DNA from: Lachnospiraceae bacterium
GTDB lineage: Bacteria; Bacillota; Clostridia; Lachnospirales; Lachnospiraceae
Assembly (NCBI GenBank): GCA_024694055.1
Contig: JAILKC010000063.1
Span: 1 to 60,944, forward strand
Length of the DNA: 60,944 nt
Direction of reading: 5' to 3'
Part shown: piece by piece, positions 16,379 through 26,700 of the stretch
Position numbering within the stretch: position 1 is the stretch's first letter
Layout: every line of letters starts with the position of its first letter
Translations under genes and position numbers: made by a program
The notes under the pieces: model-generated
What the model was told of the DNA's origin: nothing
Seen by the model: the letters and a program-made list of their open reading frames with translations, nothing else
Database searches by the model: none

Positions 16379-17467
16379 ATGGTTTCTAATCAGGTATTAC
16401 AGAGCACCATAGACGGACTTAAGAGCATAGCCAGGATTGAAGTATGTATAGTCGATGTAGACGGCAAGGTGATAGCTACATCGGATCCTTCGCTGGAACA
16501 GTATGGTCCGCAAGCAGTTGAATTTGTGAATTCACCTGCCGACAGTCAGGAATTGTCCGGTTGCCATTTCTTTAAAGTGATAGACGAAGGACAGCTTGAG
16601 TATATTTTGGTAGTGAGCGGATCGGGAGAAGATATATATACTCTCGGTAAGATGGCGGCATTCCAGATTCAGGGTCTTATGACGGCATATAAGGAGAGAT
16701 TTGACAGGGATAACTTTATAAAGAATCTTCTCCTGGACAATCTTTTGCTTGTAGATATATTCAGCAGGGCAAAGAAACTTCATATTCAGCCTGAGGTCAG
16801 AAGAGTGGTCATCACGATCGAGAGTGATGCAGAGAAGGCAGGCAGAGTCCTCGAACTTATGCGCACCGGTTATGGTACGAATAATAAGGACTTTATTACT
16901 GCCGTTGATGAGAACAATGTCATCATAGTCAAGGATCTTGATACACCTGAGAAGGAAGAAGACATACAGAGATATTGTATGGGATATATGGATATGCTTG
17001 AGCGCGGCGGCATAAGCGGCGTGAGAATAGCATACGGAACCGTAGTAGGAGAGCTTAAGGAAGTCAGTCATTCGTATAAAGAAGCGAAGATGGCTCTCGA
17101 TGTAGGCAAGATATTCTTTGATGACAGATCCATAATCGCATACAGTGAACTTGGAATAGGGCGCCTGATATATCAGCTTCCGATTCCTTTATGCAAGCTC
17201 TTTATCAAGGAGATATTTGACGGACAGGGTCCTGATGATTTTGATGAAGAGACTCTTATGACCATAAGTAAGTTCTTCGAGAACAGCCTGAATGTATCCG
17301 AGACATCGAGACAGCTCTTTATCCACAGAAATACGCTCGTATATCGTCTGGATAAGCTTCAAAAAGCAACGGGCCTTGATATAAGAGTGTTTGAAGATGC
17401 CATTACATTTAAGATCGCATTAATGGTAGTCAAGTATATGAATTATATGGAGACCATGGGATATTAG
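16379..17467 (+). CDS. CdaR/PucR-type transcriptional regulator
   Basis: A 362-residue regulator of the sugar-diacid-regulator family. Residues 1-135 resemble the N-terminal diacid-recognition domain (VLQSTIDGLKSIARIEVCIVDVDGKVIATSD). The middle is a degenerate GGDEF-like region, and the C-terminal 60 residues are an HTH_30 domain (SLNVSETSRQLFIHRNTLVYRLDKLQ is its span). The start is uncertain: ATG 16379 follows GGGAGAAG by about 5 nt and is chosen; ATG 16364 and TTG 16295 are in frame upstream. Its ligand and targets cannot be inferred. It directly precedes ftsE by about 60 nt with no terminator between them, so it may be co-transcribed with the division genes. Confidence 0.82.
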   Translation: MVSNQVLQSTIDGLKSIARIEVCIVDVDGKVIATSDPSLEQYGPQAVEFVNSPADSQELSGCHFFKVIDEGQLEYILVVSGSGEDIYTLGKMAAFQIQGLMTAYKERFDRDNFIKNLLLDNLLLVDIFSRAKKLHIQPEVRRVVITIESDAEKAGRVLELMRTGYGTNNKDFITAVDENNVIIVKDLDTPEKEEDIQRYCMGYMDMLERGGISGVRIAYGTVVGELKEVSHSYKEAKMALDVGKIFFDDRSIIAYSELGIGRLIYQLPIPLCKLFIKEIFDGQGPDDFDEETLMTISKFFENSLNVSETSRQLFIHRNTLVYRLDKLQKATGLDIRVFEDAITFKIALMVVKYMNYMETMGY

Positions 17468-17530
17468 TGAGGCGGTTTTAGTCAGATACTGATTTTGTAT
17501 CATATAGAACAATATATAAGGAGAGAAACT

Positions 17531-18268
17531 TTGGCACTGGGTAAAAAGAAGAAACAAAGAGTAATAGCGGAAGATGATCTTATCGTATTTGATAATGTTA
17601 CCAAAATATACGAGGATAATGGATCACTCGCGCTCAATGGAATAAGTCTGACGATCAAAAGAGGAGACTTTGTGTTCATAGTCGGAGATAGCGGATCCGG
17701 CAAGTCCACTCTTATCAAACTGTTGCTTAGGGAACTTACACCTACATCCGGAGAATTGTATGTGAACGGTATCAACCTAAGCAAGCTAAGACACAGACAG
17801 GTTCCCAAATACAGAAGGAATCTCGGCGTAGTGTTCCAGGATTTCCGCCTGCTTAAGGATCGTAATGTTTATGAGAATGTTGCTTTTGCACAGAGAATAG
17901 TTCAGACCCCCAACAGGCTGATCAAGCGTAATGTACCTGCCATTTTGTCAATAGTCGGTCTGGCGGGCAAGTATAAGGCGCGTCCCAAGCAGCTTTCGGG
18001 TGGAGAACAGCAGAGAGTGGCTTTGGCAAGGGCACTTATTAATAAGCCGCCGATACTTATCTGTGACGAGCCTACAGGTAACCTTGATCCCCGCAATTCA
18101 TGGGAGATCATGAAACTGCTTGAACAGATCAATAATCGCGGTACGACGATAGTTGTCGTTACACATAACAGAGAGATAGTCAATGAGATGCAGAAGCGTG
18201 TCGTGACTATGAAGAAAGGCGTTATAGTCAGCGACGAGGAGAAAGGAGGCTATATCGATGAGAATTAG
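17531..18268 (+). CDS. ftsE: Cell-division ATP-binding protein FtsE
   Basis: A 245-residue ABC ATPase that partners FtsX at the division site and drives peptidoglycan-hydrolase activation. Walker A GDSGSGKST is near residue 53; the signature is LSGGEQQRVALARAL, Walker B ILICDEPTGNLD, and the H-loop VVVTHN. I choose TTG 17531 because AAGGAGAG lies 6-8 nt before it. An upstream TTG at 17495 has no ribosome site. The chosen start gives a basic N-terminus (MALGKKKKQR) about 18 residues longer than in most FtsE proteins. It overlaps ftsX by 11 nt. Confidence 0.95.
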   Translation: MALGKKKKQRVIAEDDLIVFDNVTKIYEDNGSLALNGISLTIKRGDFVFIVGDSGSGKSTLIKLLLRELTPTSGELYVNGINLSKLRHRQVPKYRRNLGVVFQDFRLLKDRNVYENVAFAQRIVQTPNRLIKRNVPAILSIVGLAGKYKARPKQLSGGEQQRVALARALINKPPILICDEPTGNLDPRNSWEIMKLLEQINNRGTTIVVVTHNREIVNEMQKRVVTMKKGVIVSDEEKGGYIDEN

Positions 18269-19154
18269 TACCTTTTTCTATACTCTCAGACAGGGAGTGC
18301 GTAATATGTTCAGGAACGCGTGGTTCTCTATGGCGTCCATAGCGACGATCGCGTCATGTCTTCTGCTATTTGGAATATTCTATTCGGTTGTGACCAATTT
18401 TACCAATATTGTCAAGAATGCCGAGGCAGGTGTTGCAGTCACGGTTTTTTTTGATGAAGGTTTAACGGATGAGGAGAAGCAGCAGATCGGTGAATTTATT
18501 CTCGCCAGAGATGAGGTGTCCAAGATCAACTTTGTAAATGCCGATGATGCATGGAACAGTTTCAAGGAAGAGTATCTCGGTGAGTATGCTGACGGCTTTA
18601 CCGAGAATCCTTTGGAAGATTCCGAGCATTACGAGATATATATGAAGGATATCTCTATGCAGACCAATCTTGTCAAATATCTTGAGACGCTTCCGGGAGT
18701 AAGCCATATCAACAGTTCCCAGCAGACGGCCGATGCTCTTACAGGCGCCAACAAACTTATCAGCTACATATCGGTGGGTATCATAGGCATTCTGCTTGCT
18801 GTATCGGTTTTCCTTATCAGCAACACAGTTATGATAGGTATCTCCGTGCGAAGAGAAGAGATAGGCATCATGAAGTATATCGGCGCTACGGATTTCTTCG
18901 TCAGAGCTCCTTTCGTTGTAGAGGGTCTTATCATCGGAGTGATCGGAGCAGCCATACCGCTTGCCATTATTTACTTCATATATATCAAAGCCATGGCCAT
19001 CATAATGGAGAGATTCTCTGTTATAGGTTCGATACTGCAATTCCTTCCGGTTGAGACGGTATTTGCAACTCTTATTCCGGTATCTTTGGGAATCGGAGCG
19101 GGAATCGGTCTTGTGGGCAGTTTTATGACGGTCAGAAAGCATCTAAGGGTCTGA
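18258..19154 (+). CDS. ftsX: Cell-division permease-like protein FtsX
   Basis: A 298-residue membrane protein with the FtsX layout: a cytosolic N-terminus (TLRQGVRNMFRNAWFSMASIA), TM1 about 22-45, an extracellular domain of about 120 residues (55-170), and three C-terminal spans (about 172-195, 215-245, 262-285). Unlike true permeases, FtsX passes the ATPase cycle of FtsE to an extracellular hydrolase or its activator. GAAAGGAGG precedes the ATG within ftsE, indicating coupled translation. The EnvC-like gene 6 nt downstream is its likely partner. Confidence 0.95.
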   Translation: MRISTFFYTLRQGVRNMFRNAWFSMASIATIASCLLLFGIFYSVVTNFTNIVKNAEAGVAVTVFFDEGLTDEEKQQIGEFILARDEVSKINFVNADDAWNSFKEEYLGEYADGFTENPLEDSEHYEIYMKDISMQTNLVKYLETLPGVSHINSSQQTADALTGANKLISYISVGIIGILLAVSVFLISNTVMIGISVRREEIGIMKYIGATDFFVRAPFVVEGLIIGVIGAAIPLAIIYFIYIKAMAIIMERFSVIGSILQFLPVETVFATLIPVSLGIGAGIGLVGSFMTVRKHLRV

Positions 19155-19160
19155 TTATCG

Positions 19161-20390
19161 ATGTATTCAAAAAAAAGAGGACTTCTAAGTGCATTAATGC
19201 TTGTAATCTTCCTGGGTTCCATAGCGAACACAGGCTTACAGGTGCGCGCCGATACCGAGAGCCTGCAGCAGAGTATCAAAGAAAAGCAGGCTGAATTGGA
19301 GACGGCTGAAAAAGAGAAAAAGCAGCTTCAAGGTAATATCTCCAATGTCAAAAAGATGGTTGCCGAGCTTGAAAAGGCCAAAGACGATCTTGAAGAATAT
19401 GTTACGGAGCTTGACGCCGATCTTACTGATATTGAAGCAAGGATTGAAGATCTTAAGCATCTTATAGCCGATAAGGAACAGGAGATAGAAGAAGCGACAG
19501 CCGATCTCAACGAAGCGGAAGAGATACAGCATGAACAGTATGAGAGCATGAAGAAACGTATCAAGTTCATGTATGAAAGAGGAGATTCGTTTTATCTTGA
19601 TATGATCTTTTCTGCAGGATCATTCGCGGAGATGTTAAACAAAGCGGATTATGCCGAGATGCTGTCGGAATATGACACGCGTAAGCTTGAAGAATACAAG
19701 GAAACCTGTGAATACATAGCAGCCTGTAAGGCTGACCTTGAGGCAGATATGGAAGTACTCGAGGAAGCCAAGGCTCAGGTAGATGCCGAACAGGAGAATC
19801 TCAAGGAACTCATTGATGAGAAGAACGATCAGATAAGTGCCACCGTGTATGATATCAACAACAAAGAGGCAGCGATCAAAGAACTTGAGGCAGATTTGGC
19901 GGCACAAACTGCAGCGATCCAGAGCATAGAGCAGGCTATAGCAGAAGAGAGAAGAAAGCTTGCAGAAGAGAGCGGCAGGGTCCTTACATATGATGGCGGT
20001 ATGTTCAAGTGGCCGGCGCCGTCATATACGAGAATATCGGATGATTACGGTAATCGTATCCATCCCATCCTGGGTGTGCAGCAGTTCCATAACGGTGTGG
20101 ATATGGCAGCACCTTCCGGTTCTCCGATACTTGCGGCGTATGACGGAGAAGTCGTGGCGGCGGATTATAATGCCTCCATGGGCAATTATGTCATGATAGA
20201 TCACGGAGACAGCCTATATACGATATATATGCATGCATCGGCGCTGTATGTCTCAAAAGGGGATATTGTCGGTAAGGGTCAGAAGATAGCGGCTGTAGGT
20301 TCGACGGGCCGTTCTACGGGTAATCATCTGCATTTTTCAGTTCGTAAGGATGGTTCGTATGTAAGTCCGTGGAATTATCTGTCCAACTAG
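19161..20390 (+). CDS. EnvC-like coiled-coil M23 peptidase
   Basis: A 409-residue secreted protein. Residues 1-30 are a signal peptide, with cleavage likely after VRA. Residues about 32-265 form two long coiled-coil stretches like EnvC and CwlO. Residues about 285-409 form a LytM/M23 domain. The metal and catalytic residues are present (His310 and Asp314 in HNGVD, His389 and His391 in HLHFS). So, unlike E. coli EnvC, it could itself be a zinc endopeptidase that cleaves peptidoglycan cross-links. Its place right after ftsEX indicates control by FtsX through the coiled coil. The ribosome site is weak. Confidence 0.92.
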   Translation: MYSKKRGLLSALMLVIFLGSIANTGLQVRADTESLQQSIKEKQAELETAEKEKKQLQGNISNVKKMVAELEKAKDDLEEYVTELDADLTDIEARIEDLKHLIADKEQEIEEATADLNEAEEIQHEQYESMKKRIKFMYERGDSFYLDMIFSAGSFAEMLNKADYAEMLSEYDTRKLEEYKETCEYIAACKADLEADMEVLEEAKAQVDAEQENLKELIDEKNDQISATVYDINNKEAAIKELEADLAAQTAAIQSIEQAIAEERRKLAEESGRVLTYDGGMFKWPAPSYTRISDDYGNRIHPILGVQQFHNGVDMAAPSGSPILAAYDGEVVAADYNASMGNYVMIDHGDSLYTIYMHASALYVSKGDIVGKGQKIAAVGSTGRSTGNHLHFSVRKDGSYVSPWNYLSN

Positions 20391-20429
20391 TTTGACAAAA
20401 TATTATATATAACTGCGGAGTTTTTCATA

Positions 20430-21680
20430 ATGGAAGAGAATAATAACAATAAAAAGAGCGGGTTTATGACCGGACTGATACTGGGCTTTGTTCTTGCTGC
20501 AGGTGTGGTTGTCATTCTGCTCATTCTGTGGAGAGGCGCTTATAAGAGGCTTCTTAGTAATGGAGCAACGGTCAATGGTTCATATGGTTTCACCGGTGAG
20601 CTTGTCAATGACAAGATGGTAAGCAAACTCAGAACTTTGGAGTATTTGGTAGACAAATACTATCTTAATGAATACACCGTCGAAGACATGAGAGAGGGCG
20701 TATACGAAGGACTGATAGATTCGCTCGGAGACAGATACGGCGAGTACTATACCAAGGAAGAACTCAAGGAAGCCAAGGAAAAATCCAGCGGTACCTTCGG
20801 CGGTATCGGAGCATATATAGGATATGATCAGAACAATAACTGCTGTGTAATAGCAGGTACATTTACTGATTCTCCGGCGGAGAAGGCAGGTCTCAGAGAA
20901 GGAGATCTGATATATATGGTAGATGGCGAGGATGTAAGCGCCATGGATACCAATGAGGTGGTTAGCCGTGTCAGGGGACCTGAAGGTTCGACGGTTCATA
21001 TGTCGCTTGTCAGACAGGGATCCGATGATCTTATCGAAGTTGATATCGTCAGGGAGCAGATAGAGAGTGACACCGTATACTCTGAGATGTTGGAGGATAA
21101 TATAGGGTATATCCAGATAGAAGAATTTGACACGGTGACTTTTGAACAATTCGTGGATGCGCTTGCTGTATTAAAAGGTCAGGGTGCAAAGGGTATCATA
21201 ATAGATGTGAGAAGTAATCCCGGCGGTAATCTGGATACAGCCTGTGATATAGCAAGATATATCATACCTGAAGGTATCATATGTTACACGGTGGACAAAT
21301 ATGATAACAGAATAGACTATACATCCGATGGAGAGCATGAGTTGGAACTGCCTTTGGTCATGCTTGTGAACGGATATTCTGCAAGTGCGTCGGAGATACT
21401 TACGGGAGCGGCCAAAGATCATGGCAAGGCAAGAGTTGTGGGATCGACCACATACGGAAAGGGAATAGTACAGACTATAGTTCCCATAGATGATGGTTCT
21501 GCCGTAAAGCTGACGACATGTGCATATTATACTCCCAGCGGAGTGTGCATACACGGCACCGGTATAGAACCGGATGTAGCGGTGGATTTCAACAGCGATG
21601 AATACTACAATGAAGGCAAAGACAACCAGCTTGATGCGGCCGTTGAAGAGATGCATAAATTGTGGGAAGAAACCAAGTAG
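20430..21680 (+). CDS. Carboxyl-terminal processing protease (S41 family)
   Basis: A 416-residue membrane-anchored serine protease. Residues 12-35 form an N-terminal membrane anchor. A PDZ domain covers about 125-210 (GTFGGIGAYIGYD, then SPAEKAGLREGDLIYMVDGEDV). The S41 domain holds the nucleophile Ser319 within SASASE and the general base Lys344 in TYGKG, assigned by alignment with the known CtpA/Tsp motif. It probably trims extracytoplasmic proteins. Its place behind the EnvC-like gene suggests it acts on cell-wall hydrolases or their regulators. GGAG precedes the ATG. Confidence 0.94.
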   Translation: MEENNNNKKSGFMTGLILGFVLAAGVVVILLILWRGAYKRLLSNGATVNGSYGFTGELVNDKMVSKLRTLEYLVDKYYLNEYTVEDMREGVYEGLIDSLGDRYGEYYTKEELKEAKEKSSGTFGGIGAYIGYDQNNNCCVIAGTFTDSPAEKAGLREGDLIYMVDGEDVSAMDTNEVVSRVRGPEGSTVHMSLVRQGSDDLIEVDIVREQIESDTVYSEMLEDNIGYIQIEEFDTVTFEQFVDALAVLKGQGAKGIIIDVRSNPGGNLDTACDIARYIIPEGIICYTVDKYDNRIDYTSDGEHELELPLVMLVNGYSASASEILTGAAKDHGKARVVGSTTYGKGIVQTIVPIDDGSAVKLTTCAYYTPSGVCIHGTGIEPDVAVDFNSDEYYNEGKDNQLDAAVEEMHKLWEETK

Positions 21681-21697
21681 ACTTTTGGTGATTATAC

Positions 21698-21727
21698 TTG
21701 AAAATGATCTGAAAGTCGTGTCATAAT
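21698..21727 (+). promoter_or_regulatory. Extended -10 promoter of the EAL/hybrid-kinase operon
   Basis: TTGAAA (21698-21703), an 18-nt spacer, and CATAAT (21722-21727) preceded by TGT make an extended -10 promoter. The expected transcript start is about 20-25 nt before the EAL start codon and just before its GGAGG. Confidence 0.65.
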
Positions 21728-21757
21728 GATGCTAGGTGCAGGTTGGAGGTAGAGACT

Positions 21758-23752
21758 ATGTTCAGACTCAGACCCAATAAAGCAGGCGATAATGATAAGC
21801 TGGTTTCCTGGATTGAATCCGGGGAGGATCTTTGTGTCGTCAAAAAGAGCGACGCGAAAAAGAGTGAATTGGACTGTGTCGGAGCCGAGTTGATTTCTGA
21901 TTTCGTTGGCGGATCGACCGATGATGCTGTTATTCCGGAAGATGAGATCATAAAAGAGATCATAGCAAGGAATCGCTTAAGATATGCTTTCCAGCCTATT
22001 GTGGATGCATCCACGGGAGAGGTATTCGGTTATGAGGCATTGATGAGAGCTGATGTGGGTATCAATGTATCTCCGATGACTATCCTTGACTATGCCACGC
22101 GTAAGAAAAAGCTTTATGATATAGAGAAACTCACGATCTTTAATACCATGGAATTCTTTGAAAAAAACAAGGAATTGATGGAAGGAAAGAAGATCTTTAT
22201 CAACAGTATTCCCGGATACCAATTGAATAAGAAAGATTATGCGGAATTTCTCGAGAAATATGGTTCATATTTCAAGGATGTTGTATTGGAGATCACGGAG
22301 AATACCGAATTCAAGGATAAGGAACTGAGTGTTCTTCTGGATCGCAGCAGCAGTGCCGGATTTGAACTTGCGATTGATGACTATGGCACAGGCTATTCGA
22401 ATACGTCGAGTCTTTTAAGTTATCTTCCGACATATCTTAAGATAGACAGACTTCTGATCTCTAATATACATGAGGACAATAAGAAGCAGCATTTTGTCAA
22501 GAGTATAATAGAGTTTGCGGACAATTATGGTGTCAGAACGCTTGCAGAAGGTGTAGAGAATGCAGCCGAACTTCAGATGGTCATCGATCTTGGCGTGGAT
22601 CTGATACAGGGATTCTACACTGCCAAACCGTCATATGACATCATCACTGAGATAGATGAAGATATTAAGGCAGAGATCATAACAGCTTCCGTTAAGGGTA
22701 ACAATACGGAGCCCCGCAAGGTCTATGCGGTTAATGGAGAACCAGAGCTGCCTATCATGAGGCTTTCACTTGAGAAATATACGGGTATCCTGATAGGATC
22801 CGAGGAGTTCACTTTGGTGGGCAATACCAGATATTCGGCAGAGATGTCCATTAAGATCAAGGATGGTACAAAGTGCAGACTTACCCTTCGAGATGTGTTT
22901 GTAGAGAGTATACAGGCACTCCCGTGTATAGAACTCGGAATCGGAAGTGAAGTTACTCTGGTGCTTGAAGGTTACAGCAGATTGAATAAATACGGCATCA
23001 TGGTACCGGAGAGCAGTAAGCTCATTATAGAGGGTGACGGTAATCTTCAGATCAGATCAATGGGCGTGTCAAGTTATGCCATAGGCAATATGTGGAAGTC
23101 GAGTGTGGGAGATATCACATGGCGCGGTACGGGATCGCTGGATATTCTTGTAGAAGCCGAGGAAGGTATAGGCATAGGTGGCGGCAGGTTTGGTGATGGC
23201 TGCGGAGTTAATCTTTTGGCAGGCATAGTAAGAATTGAGCCGGCATGCGGTAAAGCGATCGCGATAGGTGCAGTTGACGGAGATCCGATGATACTCATAA
23301 GTGATTGTAAGCTCCAGCTTGATGTCAAGGTGGAGAAGGGTATAGGTATAGGATGTCTGGAAGGTACACAGAATACCAGGATCAAGAGGGCCAACCTCAA
23401 TATACTCTGTGCAGGTAATACGATCGGTGCCATCGGTACGATCGAGGAGGCAGAAGGATCCATCAGCGTAGAGAACAGCGAGATATCCATGCTTTCCAAC
23501 GGACAGCAGCTCTATCTTATTGGCGGTAAGGCCGGTGATCTTAGTATAGTGTTCCTGGATTCATTTATAGATATAAGAGGAGAAGGCAATAGTGTTCTTG
23601 CCATAGGTACCAAGGACATGAAGGCCGGCATCAATTCAAGGCAGACAGTATGTAATGTTAAGCTGGCTTCAGGTACTCCGCTTGTATATGGCGCCGCTTC
23701 CGAGAATATTACTTTCTGGGGCGGACTACAGAGAGTCAGCGTGAATGAATAG
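21758..23752 (+). CDS. EAL-domain c-di-GMP phosphodiesterase with a C-terminal beta-helix-like domain
   Basis: A 664-residue protein without signal peptide or membrane span. Residues about 75-310 form a complete EAL domain: Glu93 in YEALMR, the Asn-containing FINSIP, EITEN, Asp207-Asp208 in DDYGTGYSN, the Lys of LKIDR, Glu in AEGVE and Gln in IQGFY. It should therefore hydrolyse c-di-GMP to pGpG. Residues about 330-664 are a long, Gly/Ile-rich, repetitive beta region with recurring patterns such as GIGIGGGRFGDG, AIAIGAVDGD and GIGIGCLEG, resembling a right-handed parallel beta-helix. That fold is usually seen in extracellular proteins. ATG 21758 follows GGAGG; a TTG 15 nt upstream is in frame. 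The hybrid kinase starts 4 nt downstream. Confidence 0.85.
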   Translation: MFRLRPNKAGDNDKLVSWIESGEDLCVVKKSDAKKSELDCVGAELISDFVGGSTDDAVIPEDEIIKEIIARNRLRYAFQPIVDASTGEVFGYEALMRADVGINVSPMTILDYATRKKKLYDIEKLTIFNTMEFFEKNKELMEGKKIFINSIPGYQLNKKDYAEFLEKYGSYFKDVVLEITENTEFKDKELSVLLDRSSSAGFELAIDDYGTGYSNTSSLLSYLPTYLKIDRLLISNIHEDNKKQHFVKSIIEFADNYGVRTLAEGVENAAELQMVIDLGVDLIQGFYTAKPSYDIITEIDEDIKAEIITASVKGNNTEPRKVYAVNGEPELPIMRLSLEKYTGILIGSEEFTLVGNTRYSAEMSIKIKDGTKCRLTLRDVFVESIQALPCIELGIGSEVTLVLEGYSRLNKYGIMVPESSKLIIEGDGNLQIRSMGVSSYAIGNMWKSSVGDITWRGTGSLDILVEAEEGIGIGGGRFGDGCGVNLLAGIVRIEPACGKAIAIGAVDGDPMILISDCKLQLDVKVEKGIGIGCLEGTQNTRIKRANLNILCAGNTIGAIGTIEEAEGSISVENSEISMLSNGQQLYLIGGKAGDLSIVFLDSFIDIRGEGNSVLAIGTKDMKAGINSRQTVCNVKLASGTPLVYGAASENITFWGGLQRVSVNE

Positions 23753-23755
23753 AAT

Positions 23756-26700
23756 ATGTATCAGCTTGTAGTAGTTATTCAGTATATCAGCATAATTATC
23801 CTTCTTGTAGAGAGTTGGATCGTATTTGTCAATTGGAAAGGCACCTCGCATTCTTTTCTGTTTTTGGCATGCATAGCGACTTTGATCAATAATATAGGAT
23901 ATCTGATGGAACTGAGTGCTGCTACGGAGAATGAGTATTTCCATGCAGTTTGTTTTTCTTATGTCGGAAGAGCATGGATAGTCTATTCCATCTTCAGGTT
24001 TATTACTGATTTCATAGGTATCAAGATCCCCAAATTTGCAGTGATCATAGCGGGTGCGGTCAATGTTCTGACAAGTGTTATCGTAGCCACTACAAGAAAG
24101 ACCGGTCTGTATTATTCCCATATCAGTTTCAGCATACGCAATAAATTTCCCGTTCTTAATCATGACAACGGAATATGGCATCACATCTGGAATACATGGC
24201 TTGTGATGTATGTTCTTGCTGCGACCCTTATACTCTTTTTGGCTATTCGCAAAGAGAAAAAAGAGGTTGCCAGAAAGCGTCTTAAGATGGTATTTATGGC
24301 TGTGCTCACTCAGGGTATTTTTCTGTGCGTGCAGCTGACAGGTCTGCTTCCGATCACCAAATTTTATGATGTGACAATGTTAAGTTTTCCTGTGGCAGCT
24401 GTTTTTATGCTCATAGCCATACTGCGTTACAGTCTGTTGGATTCGGGCTCGCTTGCCAAGGATTACGTTGTAGATAAGCTGTCAGAAGCCATACTGATGG
24501 TGGATGATGATAAGTCCATAAGCTATTTTAACCAACCTGCACTTTCTTTATTTCCAAGGATCAAACTCGAAGAAAAGGCAATAGTTGAGGCCCTTGGCAA
24601 TGCGGTTAAGGATGGAGAACCGATAGGGATCAACAGACGTATATACACCGTAGAGGCTAACCTTTTAAGTAATAACAAAATGGTTGCCGGGACGATTTAT
24701 TCGCTTACGGATGATACCGATCATTACCGTTACCTTGAGGAACTTGAGGAACAAAAGAAGAAGGCCGATGAGGCCAACAGAGCCAAATCATCTTTCCTTG
24801 CCAATATGTCACATGAGATACGAACACCTATCAATGCGGTACTCGGAATGGACGAGATGATACTCAGAGAGAGTGAGGAAAAGAGTATCCGATCTTATGC
24901 CAGAGATATAAAGATCGCAGGCAAGACGCTGCTTTCACTTGTCAATGATATCCTGGATTTTTCAAAGATCGAAGAAGGGAAGATGGAGATACTTCCTACA
25001 CAGTATGAGTTGTCTTCCGTGATCAATGATCTTATCAATATGATCCGATCAAAAGCGGAGAAAAAAGGGCTTAAGGTGGAACTGGACGTTGATCCGGAAG
25101 TTCCGCATATATTGTACGGAGATGAGATAAGAATAAAACAGGTTATCACCAATCTGTTGACTAATGCAGTCAAATACACTCATCAGGGAAAGGTGACATT
25201 ACAGTTTGGGTTTAATAAGCTGTCTGAGAAGCAGATCCTTTTATCAGTGAAAGTATCCGATACGGGTATAGGAATAAAAGAAGAGGACATGGAGAAACTG
25301 TTCTCTCCTTTTTCAAGGATTGATGAGAAGAAAAACCGGTCGGTTGAGGGAACCGGTTTGGGTATGAGCATTGTCAGACAGTTACTTGATCTGATGGATA
25401 GTAAACTCGAAGTTAAGAGTGTATACGGAGAGGGCTCCGAGTTTTCGTTTGAGATAAAGCAGGATGTGATCCGGTGGGATCCGATGGGTGATATGACGGC
25501 ACGATTTACGACTGAAGAGGTTGAGACCGATGCCTATCAGGAACTTTTCCATGCACCGGATGCACATATTCTTGTAGTAGATGACACAGAGGTCAATCTT
25601 ACCGTATTCCAGAATTTGTTAAAAAAGACGGAAGCGGATATAGATGTGGCTATTTCCGGCAGAACGGCGCTGGCAATGGCAGCTGCCAAGCAGTATGATG
25701 TGATATTTATCGATCATATGATGCCGGATATGGATGGAATAGAGACACTTAACAGGCTGAAGGAAAACAGTGAGTATCAGGCTGTATATATCGCACTTAC
25801 CGCCAATGCCGTATCGGGTGCAAGAGAGATGTATCTGGAAGCCGGATTTGCGGATTATATGTCCAAGCCCATAGACGGCAGTAAGTTGGAGAAGATGGTA
25901 AGGAAGTATATTCCAAAAGATAAGATACTTTCTGTTTCAGTGTCTTCCCCCAAAACCAATAATGCTGCCTTGTTATCTGCCGGTGAGAATAAGATACTTG
26001 TTGTGGATGATGATGAGGTTATTTGTGCTGCGGCCAATCAGATATTGGGCGCTGACTTTAACGTTATAAGTTGCAATGACGGTAAGAGTGCACTGAGCGT
26101 AGCCAGAAAGGAACATCCGGAACTTATACTGCTTGATATTAACCTGGGAGGGGTTACCGGATTTGAAGTTCTTCAGATGCTTAAGGAAGATACGACGGTT
26201 CGTGACATACCTGTTATGTTCATAACGGCAGATGAAGACAGAGAAAAAGAAAGCCTCGGACTTAAGAACGGTGCCCTTGATTTTATCAGAAAACCCTTTA
26301 TTCCGGAAGTCCTTCTGCAGAGAAGCAAACGTATCATAAGTTTGTACAGATTCCAGAATGATCTTAAGGGTGAAGTCAGAAAGCAGTCAAGAAGAGCCGA
26401 GAGACTTACCAAAGAGATGATGGTGGCTTTGTCACACACCGTTGATGCCAAAGATCACTATACGAAGGGTCATTCTGAGAGAGTAGCAACATATGCAGCC
26501 GAGATAGGCAGACGTATGGGTAAGAGTCCGGATGAACAGGTTAAGCTTTATGAGATAGGGCTGTTGCATGATATAGGCAAGATCGGTATTCCGGAGGAGA
26601 TCATAAATAAGACATCGAGACTTACGGATGAGGAATTTGCCAAGATCAAAGAACATACGGTGATCGGAAATAATATATTAAGAGATATTACTGATATGCC

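Noticed and set aside
20392-20414. TTGACA before the ctpA-type gene as a promoter
   Set aside because: The only A+T-rich -10-like sequence is 8 nt away and nothing suitable lies 16-19 nt downstream.
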